Positions 17,187 to 27,158 are shown, numbered from the stretch's first letter. The stretch: DNA of 64,000 bases from Lachnospiraceae bacterium (GCA_900751995.1 CAADTP010000046.1:19232-83231), one strand, 5' to 3'. The notes: a model not told the origin generated them from the sequence alone. Numbers and translations: made by a program.

Positions 17187-18143
17187 ATGAAAAAAACGAT
17201 TTTGATCATCTGTGTGGCCGCTGCCTGCATCCTTTTTGGTCTGGTTGCTTTCATAGGTTTGTCGGGAAGAAATAAAAACGAAGAACAGCAGTATAGATTT
17301 TATTATATCAACAGCGATGAAACGAGACTGAAAGAAGAAAAATATACTCCGGAGAAGGAAACAACAGAAGTGATGCTGCGCAATTTTTCAGAGAGTCTGA
17401 ATAACCGTGAGACCCGGGAAGACGGAATCTCACTTTTTCCGGATGGGGTAAAGATTTCTTCTTATTCTATACAGGATGGAGTCCTGAACGTAGAATTCAA
17501 TGAGGCCTATGATAAAATGTCACGTACCAGGGAACTTCTGGTGCGGGCAGGTATAGTGAAGATCTTTTTACAGGTTCCAGGAGTAGATTCTGTGGAGATC
17601 TATGTGGGTAAAAAGCCGCTGACAGATACCAGAGGTGAAGAAGTGGGAGCCATGAACAACGACACCTTTGTGGAGTTTTCCGGATCCGATGGGGATGTGT
17701 ACAGCTATGACACCTTTACTTTGTATTTCACAAATAAAAACGGAGATAAACTGGTAGCGGAACAGAGAAGTGTCCGCTACAGACGAAATCTTCCGAAGGC
17801 TACGGTGGTTCTGGAGCAGCTTGCAAGAGGTCCGCTGGAAAAAGGACATTATCCTACAATACCGGAGAATTCAGAGGTACTTTCGCTGACGAGAGCAAAC
17901 GGAATCTGCTATGTGGATTATAATTCCGTATTTCAGGATTATGCGCTGGATGTTTCGGAACAGATTGCCGTGTATTCGGTGGTAAATACGCTGATCGCGG
18001 CAACAGATGTGGACAAAGTTGAGATTTCCATCGAAGGAAACAAGGAAGTGACCTTTGGCCAGAATATGCAGCTTTATAAGTTCTATGAATGGAACGACAG
18101 CCTGCTGGCACACACAAAGGCTAAAAAAGAACAGGAAAAATAA
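17187..18143 (+). CDS. GerMN-domain membrane-anchored protein
   Basis: A 318-residue protein with an N-terminal membrane anchor (ILIICVAAACILFGLVAFIGL) and two GerMN-type modules, one around residues 60-150 (SYSIQDGVLNVEFN) and one around residues 185-295 (VLEQLARGP, ANGICYVDYNSVFQ). GerMN domains occur in germination and envelope proteins such as GerM. The exact role is unknown. AGGAGGTACAGC precedes the ATG. Its place after the two-component pair suggests co-transcription. Confidence 0.83.
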   Translation: MKKTILIICVAAACILFGLVAFIGLSGRNKNEEQQYRFYYINSDETRLKEEKYTPEKETTEVMLRNFSESLNNRETREDGISLFPDGVKISSYSIQDGVLNVEFNEAYDKMSRTRELLVRAGIVKIFLQVPGVDSVEIYVGKKPLTDTRGEEVGAMNNDTFVEFSGSDGDVYSYDTFTLYFTNKNGDKLVAEQRSVRYRRNLPKATVVLEQLARGPLEKGHYPTIPENSEVLSLTRANGICYVDYNSVFQDYALDVSEQIAVYSVVNTLIAATDVDKVEISIEGNKEVTFGQNMQLYKFYEWNDSLLAHTKAKKEQEK

Positions 18144-18178
18144 AACATTTCAAAATATCAGAAAACGGGAGAACATTT

Positions 18179-20458
18179 ATGGCGAAAAGGCCGATGTGTC
18201 TTTTGTGTTTTCTTATAGTGCTGAGTCTTGGCGCACTGGAGCTTATGGGGATTCCTCTGATCAGGGGGAATCCCCTTCCGTTAAATGTGCAGGAGCAGAT
18301 CGAAGCGCACCCTGGTTCCATGATCTGCGGGGAGGTGGAACAGTATGAAAACACAGAATTTTCCCAGTCTGTTTATCTGAAAAAAACATATCTTATCCAT
18401 CAGTCAAAAAAATTTCCAATTGAAAATGTAAGAATATTTCTCAAAAAAGAAGAAGATCTGAAACCGGGAATGCGGATCCGGGTCAAGGGAACGCTGAAAA
18501 GAGTGGAAGGTCCTGCGAATCCGGGGGGCTTTGACAGCCAACACTTTTACGCCTGTCGTCATATTTATTATTTTATGAAGAACGCTGTGCTCCAAAAGAA
18601 AACAGCAGTGTATTCCGGCTACAGGCAGCTCCTTTTGGAGATAAAAGAAAGCTGCAGACAGATCTTGAAGGAAGCAGCAGGAAAAGATGCACCTGTTTTT
18701 TGTGCCATGACGCTTGGAGACAAACAGGAACTGGATCCGGAAACACAGATGCGCTATCAGCTGGCCGGAATCATACATATCCTTGCCATCAGCGGACTTC
18801 ATATCAGTATTCTGGGAATGGGGCTTTACAACCTTCTAAAGAAGATGGGACTGGGAATCTGGCCTGCCGGGATTTTTTCTCTGGGAGTGATGCTGCAGTA
18901 TGGGATCATGACCGGAGGGAGTGTTTCCACCATGCGGGCAGTAACTATGTTTTTGATCGCCATGGGAGCCAGGATCACCGGACGGATCTATGATATGATG
19001 AGTGCTCTTTCCGTAACTGCCATGATGATCCTTGTGGAATCTCCGGCCTATCTCCTGGACAGTGGATTTCTTCTGTCCTTTGGCTGTGTTCTGGGAATGG
19101 GGCTCGCTGCGGAAAAGATCTGTGCCCTTGCAGGAGCGGAGAAAAAATGGACAAAGGCACTGGTAAGTCCTATAGCTCTTCAGCTTGTGACTCTGCCGGT
19201 GATGCTGAAGTTTTTCGGAGAAGTCTCTATTGCCGGAGTTATCCTGAATCTGTTGGTGCTTCCAAGTGTGGGGGTAGTGCTGACTGGAGGAATGGCGGCG
19301 CTGCTTCTGGGAATTCTCAGTATTCCCGTGGCAAAACTGGTGCTCCTGCCGGCAAGGGTACTGCTGCTTTTTTATGAACATCTCTGCAGTCTGGCAGGAA
19401 GGTCAGGATGGAGTACCTGGATCGGAGGAGAGCCGGAAATATGGCAGATCCTGTTATATTATGGCTTTTTGATCACAGTTCTGTTTATGGGGCAGTATAT
19501 AAAAGAACAGCTCCGGAAGAAAAAAGCAGTCTGTGAGGAAACGGAGCTAGCAGAGGAGCGGGCGGAAGCAGGTTGTTGGAAGCTATATGCTATCCGGATA
19601 ACAGCCGGTATTTTTCTGGCAGTCGGAATCCTGATACTGGGATATCATCCAGCAGGAAGTCTGAAGGTGATCTGCCTGGATGTAGGACAGGGGGACGGTA
19701 TTCTTGTGGAGACCCCGGAGGATCATCATTTTCTGATTGACGGAGGAAGCAGCAGCCAGTCGGATCTTGGAAGATACTGCCTTTTGCCGGCATTGAAAAG
19801 TCAGGGGATTTCCTGGCTGGATGGGATTTTTATTTCCCATACAGATCAGGATCATATCAACGGTGTGAAGGAGCTTCTGGAATATATGGGAAAAGGTCTT
19901 ACAACCATCCGGGCCGGATATCTGATCCTGCCTGCCTGGGCAGAAAGACCAGATGCATGGAGGGAGCTTGCAGAGGCAGCAAAAACAGCCGGAGTTAAGG
20001 TCGTGACAGCAGGAAAAGGGGATGAATTGCCTTGCGGCAAAGTATCTTTTTCTGTTCTGTGGCCGGAGAAAAATGCCACAGGAAAAGATGTGAATGAGGA
20101 AGCTATGGTGATGGAGCTGTCTTTTGGAGATTTTCAGATGCTTTTTACCGGAGATATCGGTGCAGATACGGAGAAAAAGCTTCTGGCAGCCGGGGGGCTT
20201 GAGGATGTTGATTGTCTGAAGGTGGGACATCACGGTTCCCGTTATTCTACCACAGAAGCATTTCTTGAGAAAATAAAGCCGGAAGTGGCGATCATTTCCT
20301 GTTCTTCCACCAACACCTACGGACATCCGTCACCGGAAACCGTAGAGCGGCTTAAAGCGGCCGGAAGTCAGGTGGAATACACCATGAAAAACGGTGCTAT
20401 TACCGTGGAAACAGATGGAAAGAAGCTTAAGATCGGAAGGTTCCGAAAAAACAGGTGA
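18179..20458 (+). CDS. comEC: DNA internalization competence protein ComEC/Rec2
   Basis: A 759-residue channel protein for uptake of single-stranded DNA. In order it shows an N-terminal OB-like DUF4131 region (GMRIRVKGTLKRVEGPANPGGFD), the competence membrane domain with the signature ILAISGLHISILGMG, and a C-terminal metallo-beta-lactamase-like domain with DVGQGDGILVE, IDGGSS, SHTDQDHI and VGHHGSRYSTTE. The metal ligands are intact, so a nuclease activity on the non-entering strand is possible. With the ComEA-like protein this gives two core uptake genes. No pilus genes are in the window. Confidence 0.95.
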   Translation: MAKRPMCLLCFLIVLSLGALELMGIPLIRGNPLPLNVQEQIEAHPGSMICGEVEQYENTEFSQSVYLKKTYLIHQSKKFPIENVRIFLKKEEDLKPGMRIRVKGTLKRVEGPANPGGFDSQHFYACRHIYYFMKNAVLQKKTAVYSGYRQLLLEIKESCRQILKEAAGKDAPVFCAMTLGDKQELDPETQMRYQLAGIIHILAISGLHISILGMGLYNLLKKMGLGIWPAGIFSLGVMLQYGIMTGGSVSTMRAVTMFLIAMGARITGRIYDMMSALSVTAMMILVESPAYLLDSGFLLSFGCVLGMGLAAEKICALAGAEKKWTKALVSPIALQLVTLPVMLKFFGEVSIAGVILNLLVLPSVGVVLTGGMAALLLGILSIPVAKLVLLPARVLLLFYEHLCSLAGRSGWSTWIGGEPEIWQILLYYGFLITVLFMGQYIKEQLRKKKAVCEETELAEERAEAGCWKLYAIRITAGIFLAVGILILGYHPAGSLKVICLDVGQGDGILVETPEDHHFLIDGGSSSQSDLGRYCLLPALKSQGISWLDGIFISHTDQDHINGVKELLEYMGKGLTTIRAGYLILPAWAERPDAWRELAEAAKTAGVKVVTAGKGDELPCGKVSFSVLWPEKNATGKDVNEEAMVMELSFGDFQMLFTGDIGADTEKKLLAAGGLEDVDCLKVGHHGSRYSTTEAFLEKIKPEVAIISCSSTNTYGHPSPETVERLKAAGSQVEYTMKNGAITVETDGKKLKIGRFRKNR

Positions 20459-20547
20459 CTTTTGAACACACTTGTTGTAGAATAGACAGGGTTTGTGCAA
20501 AAACAAAGCACTGAAAATGTGCAATACAAGATAAGGAGTTTTTATTT

Positions 20548-21927
20548 ATGAAATATGATGTACTGATCGTAGGAGCAGGTCCCGGTGGAATCTTTGCGGC
20601 CTATGAACTGATGAATAATGATCCGGAGAAAAAGATCGCGGTTTTTGAAGCCGGTCATCCTCTGGAAAAAAGAAAATGTCCCATCGACGGAAAGAAAGTA
20701 AAATCCTGTATTCACTGCAAAACCTGTGCGATCATGAAGGGATTTGGCGGTGCAGGCGCTTTCTCCGACGGAAAATACAATATCACCAATCAGTTTGGCG
20801 GAACTCTGTACCAGCATATCGGCAAGGATACAGCTACAGAGCTGATGGAATATGTAGATAAACTGAACCTGATGCATGGCGGTGAGGGAACCAAACTTTA
20901 TTCTACCACAAACAGCGAGATCCGTAAGCTCTGCCTTCAGAACGGCCTGCATCTTCTGGATGCATCAGTCCGCCATCTGGGAACAGATATCAACTATGTG
21001 GTACTTCAGAACCTCTATGAAAAAATGAAAGACCATGTGGACTTCTATTTTGACGCATCTGTTGACAAAGTAGAAAAAACTGAAGACGGTTATGCAGTTT
21101 TTGTAGGAGATGAGCGTTACGAGGGAACTTACTGTATCATCTCCGCAGGACGAAGCGGAAGTAAATGGATGGAGACGGTATGTACAGAGCTTAAGATCCC
21201 GACTCTTTCCAACCGTGTGGACATCGGAGTCCGTGTGGAGCTTCCGGCAGAGGTTTTCAGCCGTCTGACAGATGAGCTTTATGAGAGCAAGATTGTTTAC
21301 AGAACTGAGAAGTTTGAGGATATGGTCCGTACCTTCTGCATGAACCCGCGAGGTGTTGTCGTGAATGAAAATACCAACGGTATCATCACAGTAAACGGTC
21401 ACAGCTACGAAGATCCGGCAAAGCATACCAACAATACAAACTTTGCCCTTCTGGTATCCAAGCATTTCTCAGAGCCGTTCCATGACAGCAACGGATACGG
21501 TGAGAGCATTGCAAGACTTTCCAATATGCTTGGCGGTGGTGTTATGGTACAGCGGTTTGGAGATCTGATCCGCGGAAGACGAAGCACAAAAGCCCGTATT
21601 GAGGAAAGTTTCGTAACACCTACACTTTCTGCGACACCGGGAGATTTAAGTCTTGTTATGCCGAAACGTATCCTGGATGGCATCATCGAGATGATCTATG
21701 CTCTGGATAAGATCGCACCGGGAACCGCGGATGACGATACTTTGCTTTATGGCGTGGAGGTTAAATTCTACAACATGGAGGTTGAGATCGACGAAAATCT
21801 GGAAACCTGCCACAAGGGTCTCTTTGTTATCGGAGACTGCAGCGGCGTGACCCATTCTCTGTCCCATGCATCTGCCAGCGGAGTCTACGTAGCCAGATAC
21901 CTGGAGCAGGAGTATTTTAACAGATAA
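20548..21927 (+). CDS. FAD-dependent NAD(P)-type oxidoreductase
   Basis: A 459-residue flavoprotein. The Rossmann FAD site is VLIVGAGPGGIFAAYEL at the N-terminus, with a second dinucleotide-fold segment (GTYCIISAGRSGSKW) and a C-terminal FAD motif (GLFVIGDCSGVTHSLSHASASG). A Cys cluster near residue 45 (CPIDGKKVKSCIHCKTC) could bind metal or be redox active. Similar proteins are annotated only as FAD-dependent dehydrogenases, and the substrate is unknown. AAGGAGTTTTTATTT precedes the ATG. It stands alone between comEC and a terminator. Confidence 0.85.
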   Translation: MKYDVLIVGAGPGGIFAAYELMNNDPEKKIAVFEAGHPLEKRKCPIDGKKVKSCIHCKTCAIMKGFGGAGAFSDGKYNITNQFGGTLYQHIGKDTATELMEYVDKLNLMHGGEGTKLYSTTNSEIRKLCLQNGLHLLDASVRHLGTDINYVVLQNLYEKMKDHVDFYFDASVDKVEKTEDGYAVFVGDERYEGTYCIISAGRSGSKWMETVCTELKIPTLSNRVDIGVRVELPAEVFSRLTDELYESKIVYRTEKFEDMVRTFCMNPRGVVVNENTNGIITVNGHSYEDPAKHTNNTNFALLVSKHFSEPFHDSNGYGESIARLSNMLGGGVMVQRFGDLIRGRRSTKARIEESFVTPTLSATPGDLSLVMPKRILDGIIEMIYALDKIAPGTADDDTLLYGVEVKFYNMEVEIDENLETCHKGLFVIGDCSGVTHSLSHASASGVYVARYLEQEYFNR

Positions 21928-21992
21928 ACTGCAAAGCAGTTTATCTGTTATGAGCAAGTAGCGAAGCGGATTGCGAATATCCAGTGTAAGAC
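21919..21992. repeat. Dispersed two-hairpin intergenic repeat, copy 2
   Basis: A perfect 12-base stem, CAGATAAACTGC and GCAGTTTATCTG, overlaps the end of the oxidoreductase gene. TTATGAGCAAGTAGCGAAGCGGATTGCGAATATCC follows in two pieces that match copy 1 at most positions. The stem differs from copy 1 by paired changes, which suggests that the structure is kept. Confidence 0.65.
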
Positions 21993-22038
21993 AGTCCTTT
22001 TCTGATATCAGGGTGATGACAGAAAGGGGCTGTTTTTT
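21992..22038 (+). terminator. Intrinsic terminator after the FAD oxidoreductase
   Basis: CAGTCCTTTTCTG (21992-22004) pairs with CAGAAAGGGGCTG (22020-22032) with one mismatch, followed by six T residues. Confidence 0.7.
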
Positions 22039-22188
22039 ATGCAGGATGTGCATGAATATTGGAGAAAGTATTCTGATAATAACTGACAGATACAGGGAGA
22101 AAACCGGTTACTGTTCACTGGTAATATTTCGCGAGGTGTTTTTGGTGAGCGAAGATCACAGAAAACCGTGAATCGTCTGACATCAATC

Positions 22189-22217
22189 TTGACAAATTTA
22201 TGAGTTTGTGGTAAAAG
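22189..22217 (+). promoter_or_regulatory. Promoter of the cobalamin-riboswitch operon
   Basis: TTGACA (22189-22194) and TAAAAG (22212-22217) are 17 bp apart. The -35 box is perfect and the -10 box is weak. The riboswitch begins about 45 bp downstream. Confidence 0.5.
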
Positions 22218-22263
22218 TTAGATAACCAGGTAAAAGAAAATATGTGCAAATGTTATAATGATA

Positions 22264-22450
22264 AGGTTGCATCCAGTCGGATGTGCAAAAGAGAATCCGG
22301 TGAGAATCCGGAACGATACCGTCACTGTGAAAGGGGAGTTGCTTTTATAACCACTGGGAGACCGGGAAGGGAAAGCAGCGTGGAACCAAGTCAGGAGAAC
22401 TGCCTTATTGTGAGATTCAGGGATTCGCGGTTTACGAATCGGTATTCTCC
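22264..22450 (+). ncRNA. Cobalamin riboswitch 1
   Basis: The conserved run GAGAATCCGGTGAGAATCCGG, then GTCACTGTGA, then the B12 box CAAGTCAGGAGAACTGCC (about 22387-22404) is the classical cobalamin-aptamer order and spacing. A GATTCG/CGAATC hairpin follows. A weak terminator-like hairpin with a T run lies at about 22505-22537, before the chelatase gene. High adenosylcobalamin is expected to turn off the operon at 22584-28262. Confidence 0.9.
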
Positions 22451-22583
22451 ATAACAATACAGAACTTCTTTTTATGTATTTGTATTGCGCAGAGAATCAT
22501 GTGTGAGCAGGCGGCCGCAGAGAGCTGCTGCTTTTTTGTACATATCAGTATTCTGGAAATACATGAAAAGAGGACAATGAGAA

Positions 22584-23876
22584 ATGAAAAGAAAAACAAT
22601 GTTAGCTCTGATGCTCGCAGTTTCCATGACATGCTCTATGGGTGCGGCTACAACAGCAATGGCAGCAGAGGATTCTGCTACAGAAGAGAACGCTGAGGCA
22701 GCTGATACCACAGAGGCTTCTGATGCAGATCAGGAAGCAGCAGATAATGTAGCAGCTCTGATCGACAAGATCTATGTACAGGAAAGAAACGACACAACAG
22801 ATGAGGACTGCAAGGCAGCCAAAGAAGCATGGGATGCTCTGACAGATGCTCAGAAAGAACTGGTAGAGGGTGAGAATGCAGATCCGGATTATTTCGGACG
22901 TGACACAGGAGATGCTTCCAAGGACGATCCGCGTAACCAGGATGAGATCGGTGAGAATGAACTTCTTGTTGTAAGCTTTGGTACTTCCTTCAATGACAGC
23001 CGTGCAGAGGATGTCAAGGGAATCGAGGATGCTCTTGCAGAAGCTTATCCGGACTGGTCTGTAAGAAGAGCATTTACAGCACAGATCATCATCAACCATG
23101 TAGAGGCAAGAGATGATGAAGTGATCGATAACATGCAGCAGGCTCTTGACCGTGCAGTAGAGAATGGTGTTAAGAATCTGGTTGTACAGCCTACTCATCT
23201 GATGCATGGTGCTGAGTACGATGAGATGACAGAAGCGATCAATGGCTATAAAGATAAATTCGAGTCTGTAGCTATCGCAGAGCCAATGCTCGGTGAGGTT
23301 GGAGACGATGCAACTGTGATCAATGATGACAAGAAAGCCGTTGCTCAGGCGATCACAGATACGGCTTGCAAAGAGGCCGGATTTGACAGCATGGATGCAG
23401 CAGCTGAGGCTGGCACAGCATTCGTATTCATGGGACATGGAACATCTCATACAGCTAACGTTACATACGATCAGATGCAGACACAGATGGAAAACCTTGG
23501 ATTGAAGAACGCATTCATCGGTACTGTAGAGGGTAAGCCGGAAGATACAGCCTGCGACAAGGTTATCGAGAAGGTAAAAGAAGCAGGATACAAGAACGTT
23601 GTTCTTCGTCCGCTGATGGTTGTTGCCGGAGACCATGCAAATAACGATATGGCCGGTGATGAGGAGGATTCCTGGAAGAGCCAGTTTGTAGCATCCGGAA
23701 ACTTCGATAAGGTTGACTGCCAGATCGAGGGTCTTGGAAGAATCGAAGCAGTTGAGAAGCTTTATGTAGAGCATACAAAGGCAGCCATCGATTCTCTGGG
23801 AAGCACTGAGGAGTCCGCAGATTCTGATGCAGCAGCAGATACAGAGGCTGATTCTGCTGAGGAGTCCGCAGAATAA
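22584..23876 (+). CDS. Exported CbiK-type sirohydrochlorin cobaltochelatase
   Basis: A 430-residue protein with a signal peptide (LMLAVSMTCSMGAATTAMAA), an acidic linker and a CbiK-type type II chelatase domain. Domain marks are ELLVVSFGTSFNDSR, PTHLMHGAEYDEM and VFMGHGTSHTANVTYD, with the metal-site histidines, then LRPLMVVAGDHANNDMAGD. The C-terminal tail is again acidic. CbiK inserts Co(II) or other metals into sirohydrochlorin in the cytoplasm. An exported form is unusual and recalls the periplasmic CbiK of Desulfovibrio. Placement behind a cobalamin riboswitch, before a BtuFCD-like importer, suggests tetrapyrrole or metal capture outside the cell. Confidence 0.88.
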   Translation: MKRKTMLALMLAVSMTCSMGAATTAMAAEDSATEENAEAADTTEASDADQEAADNVAALIDKIYVQERNDTTDEDCKAAKEAWDALTDAQKELVEGENADPDYFGRDTGDASKDDPRNQDEIGENELLVVSFGTSFNDSRAEDVKGIEDALAEAYPDWSVRRAFTAQIIINHVEARDDEVIDNMQQALDRAVENGVKNLVVQPTHLMHGAEYDEMTEAINGYKDKFESVAIAEPMLGEVGDDATVINDDKKAVAQAITDTACKEAGFDSMDAAAEAGTAFVFMGHGTSHTANVTYDQMQTQMENLGLKNAFIGTVEGKPEDTACDKVIEKVKEAGYKNVVLRPLMVVAGDHANNDMAGDEEDSWKSQFVASGNFDKVDCQIEGLGRIEAVEKLYVEHTKAAIDSLGSTEESADSDAAADTEADSAEESAE

Positions 23877-23928
23877 TAAATATAAAAATATCTGAGTGAG
23901 TTCAGATACCTATAAGAAATCAATGTAA

Positions 23929-23965
23929 CTGCCCGGAAAGATCAGGAAGACTGTTTTCCGGGCAG
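23929..23965 (+). other. Intercistronic hairpin between cbiK-like and NEAT-like genes
   Basis: CTGCCCGGAAA (23929-23939) pairs with TTTTCCGGGCAG (23954-23965) over a 14-nt loop. No T run follows, so it is more likely a processing or stability element than a terminator. Confidence 0.5.
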
Positions 23966-23997
23966 ATTGCTGTATCTATGGAAGGGAGAAGATTATC

Positions 23998-24897
23998 ATG
24001 AAAAAACGCTATGTAAACTTAATTCTTGCAATGGCAAGTGCATCAGTCCTGGTGCTGGGCTCTGTGCCTGCGATGGCAAAAACAGATGAAACAAAAACAG
24101 AGTCCGGTGAGGAAGCAGAAGCTTCCGAAGAAAAGGATACAGATGCAGCCAAAGCAGATACCCTGGAAGATGGCGTTTATACAGCAGAGTTTGGTACAGA
24201 CAGCAGCATGTTTCATGTAAATGAGGCCAATGACAAAAAAGGAGAGCTCACGGTCAAAGATGGTAAAATGACCATCCACGTAAGTCTGGTTTCCAAGAAG
24301 ATCGTTAACCTGTTTGCGGGAACTGCCGAGGATGCCCAGAAGGACGGAGCAGAGATCATTGAGCCGACCACAGATACAGTGAAGTACAGCGATGGTTATA
24401 CAGAGGAGGTTTACGGATTTGATATCCCGGTACCGGCCATTGGTGAGGAATTTAACGTGGCGATCCTGGGAGAAAAAGGCAAATGGTACGACCATAAAGT
24501 CAGCGTAAAGAATCCTGTAAAAACCTCTGACGACAAAAAATCCGAAGGGAAAAAACCGGAAGAGCTGAAGCTGGAGGACGGAACCTATGAGACGGATGTA
24601 ACCCTTACAGGCGGAACAGGAAGAGCATCTGTAGAATCTCCGGCTAAAGTAGAGATCAAGGACAAAGAAGCTACGGCAACCATCATCTGGAGCAGTCCGA
24701 ATTATGATTACATGATCGTGGACGGCGAAAAATATGAGCCGGTGAACAAAGACGGAAACTCCACATTTGAGATCCCGGTCACAGTCTTTGACGCAGAAAT
24801 GGAAGTGACTGCAGATACTGTAGCCATGAGTACTCCTCACGAGATTGAGTATACCCTGAATTTTGATTCTTCGAGCATGAAAAAGGAAGAAAAATGA
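23998..24897 (+). CDS. Exported protein with two NEAT-like/heme-uptake-type beta domains
   Basis: A 299-residue protein with a signal peptide (MASASVLVLGSVPAMA), an acidic linker and two related modules of about 100 residues, beginning LEDGVYTAEF and LEDGTYETDV. The second contains WSSPNYDYMIVDGEKY and STFEIPVTVFD, then a PHEIEYTLNF strand. The pattern resembles NEAT-like iron or heme transport-associated domains, by recollection of the family rather than a search. It lies between the exported chelatase and the substrate-binding protein, so a role in binding a tetrapyrrole outside the membrane is likely. Its stop overlaps the next start. Confidence 0.65.
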   Translation: MKKRYVNLILAMASASVLVLGSVPAMAKTDETKTESGEEAEASEEKDTDAAKADTLEDGVYTAEFGTDSSMFHVNEANDKKGELTVKDGKMTIHVSLVSKKIVNLFAGTAEDAQKDGAEIIEPTTDTVKYSDGYTEEVYGFDIPVPAIGEEFNVAILGEKGKWYDHKVSVKNPVKTSDDKKSEGKKPEELKLEDGTYETDVTLTGGTGRASVESPAKVEIKDKEATATIIWSSPNYDYMIVDGEKYEPVNKDGNSTFEIPVTVFDAEMEVTADTVAMSTPHEIEYTLNFDSSSMKKEEK

Positions 24898-26039
24898 AAA
24901 AAATAATTTCATACATATTTCTGACGCTGACCCTGATCCTGGGGTGTGCTTTTGCAGTGCAGGCAGCAGAGACAGAACATAAGCCTGCGGATATTCCAGG
25001 CCTTACCTTTGACCACAGTATGGATCTTTCCTACGCAAAGGAATTTAATGTGGATTACTACAACGATGGCTATGCGCTGCTCACCATTGATCAGGAAGGA
25101 CAGTTTCTTGTAGTTCCCGAAGGCAAGAAAGCACCGGAGGGGCTGGATCCTGACATTGCGGTTCTGCAGCAGCCCATAAACAATATCTATCTGGTAGCAA
25201 CCTCGGCCATGGATCTTTTCCGCGCTATCGACGGGATTGACAGCATCAAGCTTTCCGGAACCAAGGAAGACGGATGGTATATCCAGGAAGCAAAGGACGC
25301 CATGGAACAGAAAAAGATGATCTATGCCGGCAAGTACAATGCTCCGGATTACGAGCTGATCCTGAACGAGGGCTGTGACCTTGCCATTGAATCCACCATG
25401 ATCCATCACAATCCGGAGGTACAGGAGAAGCTGGAGCAGTTCGGGATCCCTGTAATGGTAGAGCGTTCCAGCTATGAGAGTCATCCTCTTGGAAGGACCG
25501 AGTGGATGAAGCTTTACGCAGTTCTTCTGGGAAAAGAAGATGTAGCAGAAAAGGTTTTCAAAGAGCAGACGGACAAGCTGGATAAGGTTCTCACAGCAGA
25601 TAAAACAGATAAGACCGTGGCGTTCTTTTATATCAACTCCGTAGGTGCGGTAAATATAAGAAAAAGTGGCGACTATGTTTCAGAAATGATCTCTCTCGCA
25701 GGAGGAAATTATGTTCCGGAGGATACGGGAGTAAATGACAATGCTCTTTCCACCATGAATATGCAGATGGAAGAGTTTTATGCCAAGGCGAAGGATGCAG
25801 ACTATATCATCTATAACAGTACGATTGACGGGGAACTTAAGACCATTGATGAGCTTCTTTCCAAAAGTAAGCTTCTTGCAGATTTCAAGGCAGTGAAGAA
25901 CGGAAATGTCTGGTGCACAGGCAAAAATCTCTTCCAGGAAACTACCGGACTTGGAACCATGATCGAGGATATCCACACCATGCTGACTACAGATGATGAT
26001 TCTCTGGATGATCTGACCTATATGCATAAACTGAAATAA
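24894..26039 (+). CDS. BtuF/FepB-type ABC transporter substrate-binding protein
   Basis: A 381-residue exported binding protein. The N-terminus is a signal peptide with a possible lipobox (ILGC). The class III periplasmic-binding fold is shown by YALLTIDQEG...VAVLQQP, CDLAIESTMIHHNPEVQEKLEQFGIPVMVE, TVAFFYINSVGAV and a C-terminal VWCTGKNLFQETTGLG. Such proteins deliver cobamides, heme or siderophores to BtuCD/FecCD-type importers. The cobalamin riboswitch upstream points to a corrinoid or its precursor. The ATG overlaps the preceding stop. Confidence 0.85.
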   Translation: MKKIISYIFLTLTLILGCAFAVQAAETEHKPADIPGLTFDHSMDLSYAKEFNVDYYNDGYALLTIDQEGQFLVVPEGKKAPEGLDPDIAVLQQPINNIYLVATSAMDLFRAIDGIDSIKLSGTKEDGWYIQEAKDAMEQKKMIYAGKYNAPDYELILNEGCDLAIESTMIHHNPEVQEKLEQFGIPVMVERSSYESHPLGRTEWMKLYAVLLGKEDVAEKVFKEQTDKLDKVLTADKTDKTVAFFYINSVGAVNIRKSGDYVSEMISLAGGNYVPEDTGVNDNALSTMNMQMEEFYAKAKDADYIIYNSTIDGELKTIDELLSKSKLLADFKAVKNGNVWCTGKNLFQETTGLGTMIEDIHTMLTTDDDSLDDLTYMHKLK

Positions 26040-26135
26040 ATTCCAGTGTTCTTTTTAACTCCTTTGCCGGTTTCCACCTGTGAGCAGGAAACGAAAGGAC
26101 AGGATAACAAAACAGAAGAGGAGTGTACCAGAAAA

Positions 26136-27155
26136 ATGAATGACAGAAAACGCGCAGTCCGATACGGGATCTCTTTTGTGATCCTTGCGGTACTTTTAAT
26201 CTTTTTATTTATATGGAATGTAAATTCCGGAAGTATCCACCTCTCTGTGAAGGAGATCCTGAATATCATATTCCGGCATCAGGGAGATGAAACTTCTTAT
26301 AATATCGTCTGGGAGATCCGTCTTCCCAGGATACTGGCAGTTATCATCCTTGGCGGAGCACTTTCTGTTTCCGGATTTTTGCTGCAGACCTTTTTTAACA
26401 ACCCTATCGCGGGACCCTTTGTATTGGGAATCTCTTCCGGTGCCAAGCTGATCGTGGCGCTTCTGATGATCTTTTTTTTAAGCAGATCGGTGTCCATCGG
26501 TTCCGGTGCCATGATCCTGGCTGCTTTTGCAGGCTCAATGATCTCCATGGGCTTTGTGCTCCTTGTGGCAAAAAAAGTCCACAACATGTCCATGCTGGTC
26601 ATCAGTGGTGTTATGATCGGCTATATCTGTTCGGCCATCACAGACTTTGTGGTGACCTTTGCAGATGATTCCAACATAGTCAATCTTCACAATTGGTCAC
26701 TGGGTAGCTTTTCCGGTATGACCTGGGGGAATGTGCAGACTATGGCTGCTGTGGTACTTCTTACCATGGTGATCGTATTTTTTATGTCAAAACCGATCAG
26801 CGCCTATCAGCTGGGGGAGACTTACGCGCAGAATATGGGAGTTAATATCAAGGCTTTCCGGATACTTCTGATCCTGCTTTCCAGTATTCTTTCTGCCTGT
26901 GTGACTGCTTTTGCAGGGCCGATCTCCTTCGTGGGGATCGCTGTGCCTCATATTGCAAAAAGTCTCCTGAAGACTGCCAAACCGCTGCTTGTGATCCCGG
27001 CCTGTTTTCTGGGCGGTGCAGTGTTCTGCCTGTTCTGTGACCTGATCGCAAGAACTGTATTTGCACCGACGGAGCTGAGCATCAGTTCTGTGACAGCAGT
27101 TTTCGGAGCACCGGTAGTTATCTATATCATGATTCGCAGACAGCAGAGGATATAA
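26136..27155 (+). CDS. BtuC/FecCD-family ABC transporter permease
   Basis: A 339-residue membrane protein with about ten hydrophobic segments. Family marks are IRLPRILAVIILGGALSVSGFLLQTFFNNPIAGPFVLGISSGAK near the start and GPISFVGIAVPHIAKSL, the ATPase-coupling loop, near the end. I chose the ATG at 26136 (MNDRKRAV). The open frame reaches back to a GTG at 26046, but the extra 30 residues are polar and lack family similarity. The ATPase gene follows after 3 bp. Confidence 0.93.
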   Translation: MNDRKRAVRYGISFVILAVLLIFLFIWNVNSGSIHLSVKEILNIIFRHQGDETSYNIVWEIRLPRILAVIILGGALSVSGFLLQTFFNNPIAGPFVLGISSGAKLIVALLMIFFLSRSVSIGSGAMILAAFAGSMISMGFVLLVAKKVHNMSMLVISGVMIGYICSAITDFVVTFADDSNIVNLHNWSLGSFSGMTWGNVQTMAAVVLLTMVIVFFMSKPISAYQLGETYAQNMGVNIKAFRILLILLSSILSACVTAFAGPISFVGIAVPHIAKSLLKTAKPLLVIPACFLGGAVFCLFCDLIARTVFAPTELSISSVTAVFGAPVVIYIMIRRQQRI

Positions 27156-27158
27156 ACG

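Noticed and set aside
22602..23774. Open frame of 390 codons on the minus strand opposite the CbiK-like gene
   Set aside because: It arises from codon bias of the real gene. No domain or start signal is seen.
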